Shown here piece by piece: positions 40,269 to 49,913 of a DNA stretch of 64,000 nt. Positions within the stretch are counted from its first letter, which is position 1, and the number at the start of each line of letters is the position of its first letter. Location of the stretch: the NCBI GenBank assembly GCA_029261995.1, contig JAJDAF010000039.1, positions 186,001-250,000 on the forward strand, written 5' to 3'. The notes below the pieces were generated by a model. It ran no database searches. It had not been told where the DNA came from and worked only from the letters and a program-made list of their open reading frames with translations. A program made the position numbers and the translations under genes. Origin of the DNA: Candidatus Zhuqueibacterota bacterium. GTDB taxonomy: Bacteria > Zhuqueibacterota > Zhuqueibacteria > Oceanimicrobiales > Oceanimicrobiaceae.

Positions 40269-42242
40269 CTACTTCATCAACGTCATCTTCCTTGCAACTT
40301 CCAGCTTGTTGACTTTGAGTTTGTAGAAGTAAACACCCGAAGCCAAACTGGATGCATCAAAACTCACTGAATGCCGGCCAGCGGTCATGAGCTTGCCGTC
40401 GAATACAGCTGCCACTTCCTGACCAATGGTGTTGTAGATCTTTAGTGACACTTTGTCGCTCTGCGCGATCTTGAAAGAGATCGTTGTCGTGGGGTTGAAC
40501 GGGTTCGGGAAATTCTGAGCCAGTTCATATCCGCTCGGAAGTACTTCTCTGCCCTTGACACTTGTTGCAGGGCCACTGATAAAACGCGAAACCCGGTTGC
40601 CATTGAAATAGGTCGCGTAGGCCGTGTCCCCTGTTGCTGTAAAAGCAACACCGCGCGGACCATTGCCGACCCCTTCTTCGATCTCAGGTGAAGGCAGAAA
40701 AGTGTAGCTCAAATCCGAAAAATCTAATATCACGAAACCGTTAGGTTCGTTATTTCCAGCAGCATAGGCATTGTCCGAAGACACCCACAGGGTTGAGTCC
40801 GGGCCCCAGTCCATGGTCGTTCTTTGCGTCTCGAAGACGGCGTTGCCTTCTGTGTTGTTCTGAATGCTGTCTGTCTTGGTGTAGGTTACCAAATCTGTCG
40901 AAGTCCAGACGTAAACGGGACCACCACTGCCGCCGAGGTCAGGCGTGTAGATTGTCTTGCCGTCAGACCTGACTTCCAGTCCGCGACCAAAACTAGGGGC
41001 GCCATTGAGCGTGATTTCCTGAACCGGAGTAAAAAAATTCGGGTCAAGAACAACAATTGGATTAATGCCCACGACCAATCCGACGTAAGTGAAACCCTCT
41101 GCATCGACAGCAGGTTTCAACACGCTACCAGAATGCTGGAAGAAGGCCATGCCCTCGCCGGTCTCGACATTAATTTTCGCAAAGTCACCGCCTGAACGCC
41201 CGAACAGGATGTTGCCGTCATCTGCGATGCCCAGACCGCGACATCCAGAGGTCGTGATCGAAGTTGCACCGATGTGCAGACTGTCGATCGGCGAAAATGG
41301 TGCATCGACGCCGTTGGCGTCCACAACGCGCAGGCTGCCACTGAAATTGCCCACCCAAATCCGTCCAAATTTGTCCACGGCGATACCATGCCCCGCAGCT
41401 GCCAAGCTGTCGCCGCCAACAAATTCATCGAAGTGCCAGTTTGCAGAACCAGCGTCTGCCCAGGGTCCTGGCTCACCAGGCGTGACGTCTTCGAAAGCTA
41501 CGACCTCTCCGTCGGCCTTTGCCGCGAACAGGCCAAGCTTTAGGGCGCCTTCATTCTTCTCTGGATCGAGAAAACCGGAGGCAAACACAACCAGACTCTC
41601 ACCAGCGAGCGCAGACAAATCTGCCTCAAAGTTAGCAAGCGCTGTGGAATTATCGTCGGAAGGTGTGATGTCGAGGTTGAAAACCGCGGGAATCACGGGA
41701 AGATACGCAGATGCCTGACCGTAATCGAGGTCATCAAACAGAGGTGTTCCCGTGCCCTGGTTTACAATATCCACGGACGGTGCGTCGGTTCCGCCATGAA
41801 ATGCAATCAGATCGACCATGCTGCCGTTTGTCGCCGTTTCACGGGCGTCAGAGATGACGAACATGTTCATTGAAATGTCACGTGCAAGTGGGTTGTCATA
41901 CTTGCCGAGATCATTATTGGTGGTCGTGACACCACCGACCACGCCGACATAGGTCATACCATCGACCAGGGTAACCGTATCCGCGACGGATGTATCTGAT
42001 ATAGCCGTGGCCAAGAACCGAAAGATGTGCTCGCCTGGGGTCATATCCATAAACGCCGTGGCTTCGCGGAAAGAGAATGTCGTTGTGGAATCTCCATCCA
42101 CCAAAACCTCCAGTGAGGCGCCATCAATATCGCCGGAATTGTGAATCAACTGCATTCTGGAGTTTTGTGCCGAGACGGGTTGAAACGCCGCAACACACAG
42201 CAGCAAAGCTCCTACGACCATCGTGTACATGTTGGATCTCAT
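40269..42242 (-). CDS. T9SS cargo: DUF4397 domain plus beta-propeller and sorting domain (module B)
   Basis: A 657-residue secreted protein and last gene of module B. GGAGGG lies seven bases ahead of ATG 42242. Signal peptide 1-25 (QPVSAQ). Residues about 27-240 match DUF4397 (RMQLIHNSGD, TPGEHIFRF, VDLIAFHGGTDAPSVDI, SALAGESLVVFASGF), a beta-sandwich common in surface proteins. About 260-560 is a beta-propeller (GIAVDKFGRIWVGNFSG, GLGIADDGNILFGRSGG, GLEVRSDGKTIYTPDLGG, GVAFTATGDTAYATYF). The sorting domain opens AQNFPNPFNPTTT, with Phe for the usual Tyr, and ends RKMTLMK. The gap upstream holds a STAB-SD-like element like that of module A. Function unknown; probably surface-attached. Confidence 0.85.
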   Translation of the reverse strand: MRSNMYTMVVGALLLCVAAFQPVSAQNSRMQLIHNSGDIDGASLEVLVDGDSTTTFSFREATAFMDMTPGEHIFRFLATAISDTSVADTVTLVDGMTYVGVVGGVTTTNNDLGKYDNPLARDISMNMFVISDARETATNGSMVDLIAFHGGTDAPSVDIVNQGTGTPLFDDLDYGQASAYLPVIPAVFNLDITPSDDNSTALANFEADLSALAGESLVVFASGFLDPEKNEGALKLGLFAAKADGEVVAFEDVTPGEPGPWADAGSANWHFDEFVGGDSLAAAGHGIAVDKFGRIWVGNFSGSLRVVDANGVDAPFSPIDSLHIGATSITTSGCRGLGIADDGNILFGRSGGDFAKINVETGEGMAFFQHSGSVLKPAVDAEGFTYVGLVVGINPIVVLDPNFFTPVQEITLNGAPSFGRGLEVRSDGKTIYTPDLGGSGGPVYVWTSTDLVTYTKTDSIQNNTEGNAVFETQRTTMDWGPDSTLWVSSDNAYAAGNNEPNGFVILDFSDLSYTFLPSPEIEEGVGNGPRGVAFTATGDTAYATYFNGNRVSRFISGPATSVKGREVLPSGYELAQNFPNPFNPTTTISFKIAQSDKVSLKIYNTIGQEVAAVFDGKLMTAGRHSVSFDASSLASGVYFYKLKVNKLEVARKMTLMK

Positions 42243-42304
42243 AGAATCCCTCCTTAAAGCTACCTGACCAATTAGTGGTTAATTACGTGTAACGAATCCT
42301 TTGT

Positions 42305-42323
42305 CGCCTACCTCCTTTCCAGT
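42305..42323 (-). promoter_or_regulatory. STAB-SD-like leader element in the gap before the module B cargo gene
   Basis: In gene direction: ACTGGAAAGGAGGTAGGCG, about 65 bases before ATG 42242 and not followed by a start codon at working distance. It matches the element at 10268-10284 in the equivalent gap of module A. Both gaps also contain a CACTAAT string nearer the gene. Confidence 0.4.
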
Positions 42324-42360
42324 TCTAACATCAATCAGAGTTAAGAATGCCTTGTTCTGC

Positions 42361-43581
42361 CTACTGCCTGCCGAAGTAGGGCGCTCCGGCAGAAGACATC
42401 ACTATCTGGTAAATCTGTGAAAAATCGAATTTCGTTGCATCGTCCGCGCTGACCCTCTGGCGCACAGCGAACAGGGTGTTGCCCTCGGCCCAGGTCATGG
42501 CATAGATTTCCGGCAACATCAGGCCCGGGTAGAGCGGAGCACCATTGCCACCGGACGGCATCACAAAAATGCCTTCCGGATGGGTCGTGCCGAGAATCAT
42601 ATCGCCCAACTCTGAGAACGTGAAGGTTCTGACAATTGCCCCTTCCAGCCAGTTTGCCGCTGTGACGTCCAACACCAACTCTTGCGCACCCAGGGCCTCC
42701 CCTTGCATCTGGTAGCGCCAGATTTTTTTCTCGTCTGTCCTTGAATCTATGCCGCCGACGTAAACGGCCCCATCGAACACCCGCACGGCTGACAGGCCAT
42801 TAACAGACACCGTCGTCATGAGTTCGACCGTTTTGTCGGGCTTTACGCGGGCGACGCCGGAGCCACCGGCCACCCAAATGTTACCGTTGCTGTCAAAATC
42901 AAGATCCGCTGGCGAGATGGGCAGACTCGCAAAGGTGCTTTCCGTGCCATCCGGGGAGAAAGTCGAAATCTTCCTGATTCTCCCTGACGGGGCGGCGTAA
43001 AGTGTGTTACCGGGGCCCATTTTCATAGCATTCGCTTTTAGGAATGAAGCGGTGGCAAACAGCTCAGTGTCTCCATCCGGCGTGACTTTGAAAATCTGAT
43101 TACCAACACTCGGATTGGACACGAAGAAAAACACGGTGCCATCGCGGTCCGATGCGATGCCGTAGGCAATCACGCCTTCGAAGATCTTTCCGAAGTCCGA
43201 GACGGCTGCGATCAGCTTGTACAGCGTAGGCACACTAAATAGCTCTGCACCCTGAACCGCAATTTTGACTTGAATCGAATCTCCCTCCAACACTGGCGTT
43301 TTGACCACCAGTTCGGTCGATGATGCGGTAACGACCTCCGCGCGGGCGCCATCGAAGAACACCAGATTCTCTTCAGGCTCCGGTGAAAAATTCTGTCCTG
43401 AAATCGTGATCTGCCCGACTCCGGAAAGCGCAACATCAGGTGGCGAGAGTGCTGTCACGACCGCACGGCTAGCATCCGTACGGCTTGGGTCGAACAAGCT
43501 GTCCGCCGGATCATCATCGCACGCGAAATACAGCCCAATTCCGGCAAAACAGGAGACAAACAGCAATTTTGATAGCTTCAT
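42361..43581 (-). CDS. lipoprotein with IPT/TIG domain and NHL-like beta-propeller (module B)
   Basis: A 406-residue protein with a lipoprotein-type leader (GLYFAC, Cys near 21, followed by DDDP). An IPT/TIG Ig-like domain at about 45-120 (PPDVALSGVGQITISGQNFSP) is followed by a propeller with NHL/SMP-30-like blades (FKVTPDGDTELFA, DLDFDSNGNIWVAGGSGVARV, FSELGDMILGTTHPEG). There is no sorting domain, so lipid anchoring replaces T9SS export. This combination often sits beside TonB receptors in FCB bacteria as a surface ligand-binding lipoprotein, the place SusD or SusE/F would take in a glycan locus. Module A has no counterpart. It lies 37 bases after the PorV gene and 118 before the T9SS cargo gene. 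Confidence 0.8.
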   Translation of the reverse strand: MKLSKLLFVSCFAGIGLYFACDDDPADSLFDPSRTDASRAVVTALSPPDVALSGVGQITISGQNFSPEPEENLVFFDGARAEVVTASSTELVVKTPVLEGDSIQVKIAVQGAELFSVPTLYKLIAAVSDFGKIFEGVIAYGIASDRDGTVFFFVSNPSVGNQIFKVTPDGDTELFATASFLKANAMKMGPGNTLYAAPSGRIRKISTFSPDGTESTFASLPISPADLDFDSNGNIWVAGGSGVARVKPDKTVELMTTVSVNGLSAVRVFDGAVYVGGIDSRTDEKKIWRYQMQGEALGAQELVLDVTAANWLEGAIVRTFTFSELGDMILGTTHPEGIFVMPSGGNGAPLYPGLMLPEIYAMTWAEGNTLFAVRQRVSADDATKFDFSQIYQIVMSSAGAPYFGRQ

Positions 43582-43617
43582 CTTGCTCTCATCTAATCGG
43601 TGAACACTGTGAACGCG

Positions 43618-44616
43618 CTATAGTCTGAACTTTGCCGAAAAACGATGGACGTCCTCAAATGATTTGAACGGCGTGTAGGAGTAGTCGAGGTCAAGGTTGT
43701 AGGCCTTTACCCCAAACCCAGCTGTAACATCGTATTCATCCTGCCCTGCGACATAACCCGCCCGCAGCGATAGGACATTCATAAGCTGATACTCCCCTCC
43801 AATGCTGAAAAACTCGCCAAGCGCCCGCGGATTAATGGCATCAAACGACAGCAGAAATGACTGGCCGTCCGGGTTGCCCCAGAAGTCCAGAGCGTCGATG
43901 GAGAAGCCAATTTTGAAAGTCAAAGGCAACTCGAAATCTTCGGTGACATACCTGATCTCATTTGAGAAATTCCTGATTGTCATCCCAAACGAGAGACTCT
44001 TGTAACCCGTTTTATAAATCGTGCCGAAATCGATAGCCGCTACACCTTTTGCGAAGTTAATCTCGGTGGAGCCTGAATCCGGTTCAGGGAACACCAAATC
44101 GCCCAGCACCTGTTTCACCAACTTGATTTGGCCGCCCACCGCAAACCTGTCTGTCAGGGCTCTCGAGTAACCCACTCCGACCGCGAAAGCATAAGGCGAT
44201 ATCGGGTTCGTCTCGGTGAAGCCACGGTCATTCTGTGCGATGATGGTACCTATGATTTCACCATAGTCCACATAGAGAAAAGACAACCCAAACACGCCGT
44301 ACCGCCCTTGCTGCGGCTTGAACGAAAGGGCGCCGGAAAAATAGTCAATGTCCGACAGCCATTGCATGTGGTTGGCTGTGAACTGCAAGTCCGAGTCAAC
44401 TCTGGCCATACCAGCCGGATTGTAGAACAAGGCCATCGGAGAACCCTCGACCGTAGTGAACGCCTCACCGAGGGCAGTTGCCCTTGCATCCGTCCCCACG
44501 CTCAGAAACTGAAAGCCGGTCTGTGCAATTTTCTCCTGAGAAAACGCCGTGCTGCCAAAACAAGTCACCGACACGATCAGACAGACGATCGTTGAAATGA
44601 GTCTCTTCATGTTCAT
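43618..44616 (-). CDS. PorV/PorQ-family outer-membrane beta-barrel protein (module B)
   Basis: A 332-residue paralogue of the module A protein. ATG 44616 has GGAG nine bases upstream. Signal peptide ends FSQE; then the family signature TGFQFLSVGTDARATALGEAF and the FYNPAGMARV turn, followed by alternating beta-strands with periodic aromatic residues and a barrel-type end FSAKFRL. PorV proteins shuttle T9SS cargo to the outer face. The gene lies 27 bases after a secreted protein and 37 before a lipoprotein. Because each module encodes its own copy, I infer cargo specialisation; a general housekeeping copy is probably elsewhere in the genome. Confidence 0.86.
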   Translation of the reverse strand: MNMKRLISTIVCLIVSVTCFGSTAFSQEKIAQTGFQFLSVGTDARATALGEAFTTVEGSPMALFYNPAGMARVDSDLQFTANHMQWLSDIDYFSGALSFKPQQGRYGVFGLSFLYVDYGEIIGTIIAQNDRGFTETNPISPYAFAVGVGYSRALTDRFAVGGQIKLVKQVLGDLVFPEPDSGSTEINFAKGVAAIDFGTIYKTGYKSLSFGMTIRNFSNEIRYVTEDFELPLTFKIGFSIDALDFWGNPDGQSFLLSFDAINPRALGEFFSIGGEYQLMNVLSLRAGYVAGQDEYDVTAGFGVKAYNLDLDYSYTPFKSFEDVHRFSAKFRL

Positions 44617-44643
44617 ATTTCCAAACTCCGCTACCTTTGGAAG

Positions 44644-46758
44644 TTATCTGACAATCAAGAGCTTGAGGCGTTTTCTCGCGCCCTCAGGCGTTTCAACGAC
44701 GGCCAGATAGATCCCGCTAACAACTGTCTGGCCGAATTCGGTTGTCTGATTCCAGAATTCGTCGCCACTACCATCCGTGTGGTCGATGGTTCTGACCAGA
44801 TCACCACGCTCCGTGAAAATTTTGATTGTGCACTGTCCGGGAATCTCGTAGAAAGCAATATCGTTCTGCCTGCCGAGAATCTGCCGGTTCTTGGCGCTGA
44901 TGTAGAAGGGATTTGGTGCAACCCGAATTTCGTCAAGGTCGGTGCCAGCCTGCCGCTTCAGATTGGCAGGTTCCTGAGTTCGTGTCCAGAACGGGCTGCT
45001 TTGCAAAGAGCGGCCGCGATTGTTGCTGCCGTCATCAAACGACGAGAGATAATAATAGTAGTCAAAGCCGCGGATTGCCGTGGTGTCATCAAAAGTGTTG
45101 ACGATTTCAGGATGCTGCGTACCGGCACCGCAGGCGAAAACTTCCTGATAGAAAGTGTCCGGTTTGGCGATTCCCCGGAACACCCGATAGCCCGCGAAAG
45201 CCGGCCAGGTTTCCGCGGACTCTGACCACGACAGACTGATTCTGTTTCCCCCGGATGTGATCTCGAAAAAGTCGGGCGGAGGCGGTGGCTGCGGCAACTG
45301 GAAGCCTGACTCGAAATTCTTTCTCGCCCTTCCAAATGTCTGCATGAGCGAATCTTCACCAGTGAACACCCAGGCGTTCTTGAAAACATCGCGGTCGTTT
45401 GTCACAGCGCCACTCGGTAGAGTATAAGGCGCGGCCTCGTCGATCCACTGCTTGCCGAGATCGATACAACTCTGCCGGTCGAGACCGCTGACGCCTTCCG
45501 CGACCACAATCCGAACACTGTCCCCCGGTTCGAGTGTGTAAGGCCCATAGCCGTTGGTGTTTGAGAATCCTCCTGGCGTCTGTTCCAGTTGGTCTGGAAA
45601 GCCATCTCCGACCACTTCATCATGGCGAGGCAGGCGATGACCGCGGGTCATCCACACCCATTCCTCATCCATGCGCGCCGGATTGAACTGGTCATTGGGG
45701 CGCGTGGGAGGGTCATCCGACTGCTGGTAGCTGGTAGTGGTCGGCTGTTGCGGATCGTCACCTTTGTCAGCTGCGGATTTGTCAGCATGCAGAGTCGCAA
45801 CGCCGATAAATTGTGGCGCCATGAACCGTCCGGTGCCATCCTTGAAATCAGGTGCTCCAATCAGATCGACCGTGGCTCCTGAGTGTCGCCCCATCCAAGC
45901 AAATTGACAGCGCAGCGAGTCGGCCCTGGAGTTCCCGTTGAGCCAATCTTCATAGTCCCCGTCATATTGTAGGCCGTCGCCCGAAGTCGCTTCGCCGCGC
46001 GTGCTCAGCATTGTGTTGATTCCCCAACGCGGCGAATTCAGGTCGGTCATGTCCGCACCCTCCCGACTCACAGCGTATCGATATTGGAAAAAGAAATTCA
46101 CATCAGTTAAAGTCTTGCTTTGCTCAATTTCATCATCTCCGTCCACGTTTCCGGTATTCTTGAAAATGTATTCAGAAATGAAGTAGTTCGAATGGTCTGG
46201 ATGAGTGAAGGCAAACACCTTGCGCTTCATGGTCAAGCCGATTGAAGTATTGACGACGTTGAAAATCATTCTGTCGAAGGGCAAGTCCGGGTCAATTTCT
46301 TCGATATTGTCATTGAACTGCAAATCACTGCCTTGCAAGCCATCGACGAGTACATTGGGATGGTCAAACTGGCCAGCCATCTTGAACTCGACTGGGATGA
46401 ACTCCCGCTCTGTATCCCATCCACGGGGTCCGAGGTGGACGACCTTGTGCGGATAGGTCACGCCGCCGTACTGTTCATGGTCAGTGTAATTGGAGGTGCC
46501 GATCCAAAGGGCTTTGGCGGCAAGGTTATCGACCTTATTATCAGGTGCGCCGTGAAACCGCGCCGGCCAGCGCAAGCCGTCCTGCTGATCCTCCTGGAGG
46601 TTTGTGCGCCCCACTTCCGGCTCGGCGCCATCTTCTCTGAACCATCCGTGCAGGTCACCCACCTTGAGCCATTTGACCTCCTGCGCATAGGCAAAGTCTG
46701 TCAGGCTAAGCAAACAAAATATCCCTGCGACGGAAATATTGACGCTTTTGATTTTCAT
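44644..46758 (-). CDS. secreted protein of the TonB-PorV module, FnIII and VAPNPF-type C-terminal domain (module B)
   Basis: A 704-residue secreted protein of unknown function, the positional equivalent of the 1201-residue protein of module A. ATG 46758 is chosen over an upstream GTG at 46770. Signal peptide about 1-26 (FAYAQE). The body is beta-rich with many Trp, Asp and Gly residues; an FnIII-like region near 495-600 contains ISLSWSESAETWPAFAGYRVFRG; the C-terminal domain opens VAPNPFYISAK with CTIKIFTERGDLVRTI and ends RKRLKLLIVR. That closing pattern parallels the module A protein (VVPNPY, CTIRIYT, GELVDTI). The N-terminal halves look unrelated by eye, so ligand recognition may differ while the anchoring end is conserved. 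Confidence 0.72.
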   Translation of the reverse strand: MKIKSVNISVAGIFCLLSLTDFAYAQEVKWLKVGDLHGWFREDGAEPEVGRTNLQEDQQDGLRWPARFHGAPDNKVDNLAAKALWIGTSNYTDHEQYGGVTYPHKVVHLGPRGWDTEREFIPVEFKMAGQFDHPNVLVDGLQGSDLQFNDNIEEIDPDLPFDRMIFNVVNTSIGLTMKRKVFAFTHPDHSNYFISEYIFKNTGNVDGDDEIEQSKTLTDVNFFFQYRYAVSREGADMTDLNSPRWGINTMLSTRGEATSGDGLQYDGDYEDWLNGNSRADSLRCQFAWMGRHSGATVDLIGAPDFKDGTGRFMAPQFIGVATLHADKSAADKGDDPQQPTTTSYQQSDDPPTRPNDQFNPARMDEEWVWMTRGHRLPRHDEVVGDGFPDQLEQTPGGFSNTNGYGPYTLEPGDSVRIVVAEGVSGLDRQSCIDLGKQWIDEAAPYTLPSGAVTNDRDVFKNAWVFTGEDSLMQTFGRARKNFESGFQLPQPPPPPDFFEITSGGNRISLSWSESAETWPAFAGYRVFRGIAKPDTFYQEVFACGAGTQHPEIVNTFDDTTAIRGFDYYYYLSSFDDGSNNRGRSLQSSPFWTRTQEPANLKRQAGTDLDEIRVAPNPFYISAKNRQILGRQNDIAFYEIPGQCTIKIFTERGDLVRTIDHTDGSGDEFWNQTTEFGQTVVSGIYLAVVETPEGARKRLKLLIVR

Positions 46759-46811
46759 GATTCTTCTCACCGATAGTTTGGTACGGCTAGAAACTCGGTC
46801 AACGGGTAAGT

Positions 46812-49800
46812 CTAAAAATCATATGTCAACCCGAAAAAAACATCTCTCGGATTCAGATAGTACAGCCATTTCTGATTGGGATTGTCAATATATGACTTTG
46901 TTTCTCTTCGCTTCTTATTTCGAGCATCAATCTGCGGGTCATTGCCAGGGTTAAGTTCGAGAGGGTCATAGGTCACGCTTTCGGGCCGCAAATCCCCAAT
47001 CTTGTCGTTGCCAACCACCGTGTAACCCAGTGGTTGTCCGATACGTTCGGGCCACAGCAGCGAGTCCATGTAATCGCGAAAATCGGTACCATCAGAAAAC
47101 GCGGAAGTGTAGTTGAAGACCTTGTTGTTAAGAAGATTGTTGACGTCCACAAAGAATCGCATGCTCTGACCCGCAAACCGGAAAGTTCGACTGAGCCGCA
47201 AGTCTACCCCAAAAAAATCAGGTCGTTGCACATTGTTTCGGATGCTGACATTGTCCAAGTTGTTGGGGTCAAGCCCGCGGCCCCAGGTCACATGAGCGCC
47301 GGCACGCCAGTTGATGAGAAAACTGATTCGCCAAGCGCCAAGAGGGTTGGTTCCAAGAAAAGCTGGCCCTAAACTCTTCGGAGTATTGAAAACCATATTA
47401 CTGCTCAAGAATGGCCGCGGCGAAGGCTTGGACTGACGATTCTCCTCGCGGTCTGCAGCCCGCTGTTCGGCGGGATTCTCGAAGAGTTCGCGCTTGCCGA
47501 AAAAACCGGAGTTTTCGATGAAATACGTGTAGTTTACGAATCCTGAGAACAGTTTACCGACATTCTTGGACAGCGTCAATTCAAGGCCTCGGACATCCTG
47601 ATAGAAATTGTCCTCCGCAAGACGGTAGTTGACCTTGCTGTCTGCGCTAATGATTCTGACTTCGTTGCTACTGCCGAAATTCGGATAATGACTGTCTATA
47701 TCCTTGTAGTAGCCCGCGACCCGCAGTAGAAACCTATCAAACAGGTTCTGCTCAAAACCAATTTCATACGCCCGGGTGCGACTCATCTTCAGGTTGGGAT
47801 TACCCATCCGCTGCACGCTGCCGTCGTTGGTGCGCTGAATGTTATACAGGCGCTCGGCCTCTGGCATTGAATAGAAGTGCCCGTAGTTAAAAAACAGTTT
47901 TGAGTTGTCCGTAATAGGATGCGAAATACCGAGTCTTGGGCTAATATGCACTTGATGGTCGGTGGCGACCTGCTTGAATGCAGAGTCTGAACCGCTCACA
48001 AAGTTACTGCTGAAGAAATCCCGGTCGTATATATCAAGATCGAATGCCTGCCCGCCTGCGTGAGCGTAGTCGAGTCTCAGCCCAAGATTGGCAATCAGGC
48101 CTTTGAACTCGAGCTTGTCCTGGGCATATATGGCGCCGCGTACGGGCTTGCGGGTCCAGCTGGCGTTTGGACGTCCCGCCGGCAGGGTCAAATCCACTCC
48201 ACCAAACTGGGCATCGTGATCGCTGACGACCAACTCAACTCCCGCCTTTATCATGTTGTTGTTGTTGACCTGACTGGTAAAATCGCCACGAAATGCCAGC
48301 GTGGAAATGCGGGTAGAGTCCCGCGACTGACTCATGCCGACCCCCATGCGAAAACCAGCCTGGCCAGAGCTTGGGAACGGCATAAATCCGAAGGGCGCCT
48401 CGTCCGCGCCCACACCCTCGCCAAACACCCGCACAATGGACTCCGTGTCCCGCAGCCTTCTCGGGAACGTGTGGTAGAAGTTTGCCTGACGCTCAATCTG
48501 AATATCATAAAACGATTTTGAACTCAGGACATGGGTTAGTTTGGCCGACACGTTGTAGCGGCGAATACGGGTCGGGGCAAAGAAATCAGGAACCCAGATG
48601 ATTGATTCGATGAAACTGCGTTGACTCAATTCTTCACCGACACTGCCAGGGCTGCGAAAGTACTCAGGCAATCCAATCTGCGACTGGCTCACGGTGTTTA
48701 GTTGGCCGTAGAGTCCGGAGATGGTGAGTTTCAAGTTGGGCTTGAGGTTGGACGTCAGCTTCAGGAGATAAATCTCGTCGTTGAAGGTGTCCCGCGATAG
48801 ATTTATCAGGTACGCGTCCTGCTCTCTTCGGTGCGAAAAGAAAAACCTCAAGTCGCCGAGGCTTTGGCTCACAATGGGAACGGGACCACTGAAGCCCAAA
48901 TCAATCGTGTAGTCAGGGTCGTTGATGTCACCCCGCCGGCGGTGTTCCCATTTCCAGAGTTCTTGCGCGGCTTGTGGTGTGAGATCATTGGACGGATTGT
49001 CGTCTCTTAGCGTTTGCTCCGAAACGGTGTTCCAGCCGACAAAAGACGGAAACTGCCGCTGCGTGTTCAGATCCCAAGCGCCATTATCCGTCCCGGTCCA
49101 CGCCACCTCATCGTCGAGAAATGGACGCGCCCAGTAACTGTCTGGGTCAAATGCCGAACGTCCGAAATGCTTTGCCCGCGCCGGACTGTAACGCGAAGTC
49201 ACCGTCGCACTGTATTTCTGAGCGCTACCTTCTTTGGTGACGACATTAACCAATCCAGAACGAATATTGCCGTATTCCGCACTGAAGCCGCCAGTCTGCA
49301 CCTGAATGTCCTGAATCGAACTCAATGGAATCGAGGTATAAGGCGTGTTGTTGCGTTCGTCGCGCAGTGTGAAGCCGTCGATCATGAAAGCCGTTTCATC
49401 CTGGCCTCCGCCTCGGATTTGAATGCCGTCATCCACCGAGCCAATGATGCCAGCCTGCTGGCCGACGACTTGTTGAATGCGCTGAACGGGCAGGGCAGCG
49501 ACTTGTACCGCGTCGATCTGCGCCTGACTTCCCGAAACATCTTTTTGCACCACCGGACGTTCGGCAACCACGGTGACCTCATCGCCCAGAGTGACAACTG
49601 TCGATTGTAGCTTGAGTTCGAGTCTCGTTGTCAAATCGATATTGACCCGGACGTTTGTCAGTACCAGGCCTTTGTAACCTATCATGGTCGCTTTGAGGGT
49701 GTAATTCCCTGGCGCGACATTCAGGATCACAAAATTCCCGTCCAGATCAGCAGCCGCACCCATTGTGGTGCCATTGATGAATACATTGGCGCCGGGTAGC

Positions 49801-49913
49801 GTTTCGCCGGACTGCGAATCCACGACCGTCCCGGCGATCTTTCCGGTTATGCCAGCAAAAGTCAGCGAATGGATGAGGCAAGCGAGCGCGAATACAAATC
49901 TAAACTTCTTCAT
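46812..49913 (-). CDS. TonB-dependent receptor with CarboxypepD_reg-like N-domain (module B)
   Basis: A 1033-residue outer-membrane receptor. ATG 49913 is chosen over a GTG three codons upstream. Signal peptide 1-20; carboxypeptidase-regulatory-like domain about 22-105 (GKIAGTVVDSQSGETLPGAN); plug about 115-230 (LPVQRIQQVVGQQAG, IQIRGGGQDETAFMIDG, FSAEYGNIRSGLVNVVTKEG); long barrel ending FFGLTYDF with terminal Phe. The N-terminal 110 residues and plug are clearly related to the module A receptor while the barrels differ in length and loops, suggesting different substrates. First gene of module B; the shared 28-bp motif lies 155 bases upstream. Confidence 0.9.
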   Translation of the reverse strand: MKKFRFVFALACLIHSLTFAGITGKIAGTVVDSQSGETLPGANVFINGTTMGAAADLDGNFVILNVAPGNYTLKATMIGYKGLVLTNVRVNIDLTTRLELKLQSTVVTLGDEVTVVAERPVVQKDVSGSQAQIDAVQVAALPVQRIQQVVGQQAGIIGSVDDGIQIRGGGQDETAFMIDGFTLRDERNNTPYTSIPLSSIQDIQVQTGGFSAEYGNIRSGLVNVVTKEGSAQKYSATVTSRYSPARAKHFGRSAFDPDSYWARPFLDDEVAWTGTDNGAWDLNTQRQFPSFVGWNTVSEQTLRDDNPSNDLTPQAAQELWKWEHRRRGDINDPDYTIDLGFSGPVPIVSQSLGDLRFFFSHRREQDAYLINLSRDTFNDEIYLLKLTSNLKPNLKLTISGLYGQLNTVSQSQIGLPEYFRSPGSVGEELSQRSFIESIIWVPDFFAPTRIRRYNVSAKLTHVLSSKSFYDIQIERQANFYHTFPRRLRDTESIVRVFGEGVGADEAPFGFMPFPSSGQAGFRMGVGMSQSRDSTRISTLAFRGDFTSQVNNNNMIKAGVELVVSDHDAQFGGVDLTLPAGRPNASWTRKPVRGAIYAQDKLEFKGLIANLGLRLDYAHAGGQAFDLDIYDRDFFSSNFVSGSDSAFKQVATDHQVHISPRLGISHPITDNSKLFFNYGHFYSMPEAERLYNIQRTNDGSVQRMGNPNLKMSRTRAYEIGFEQNLFDRFLLRVAGYYKDIDSHYPNFGSSNEVRIISADSKVNYRLAEDNFYQDVRGLELTLSKNVGKLFSGFVNYTYFIENSGFFGKRELFENPAEQRAADREENRQSKPSPRPFLSSNMVFNTPKSLGPAFLGTNPLGAWRISFLINWRAGAHVTWGRGLDPNNLDNVSIRNNVQRPDFFGVDLRLSRTFRFAGQSMRFFVDVNNLLNNKVFNYTSAFSDGTDFRDYMDSLLWPERIGQPLGYTVVGNDKIGDLRPESVTYDPLELNPGNDPQIDARNKKRRETKSYIDNPNQKWLYYLNPRDVFFGLTYDF

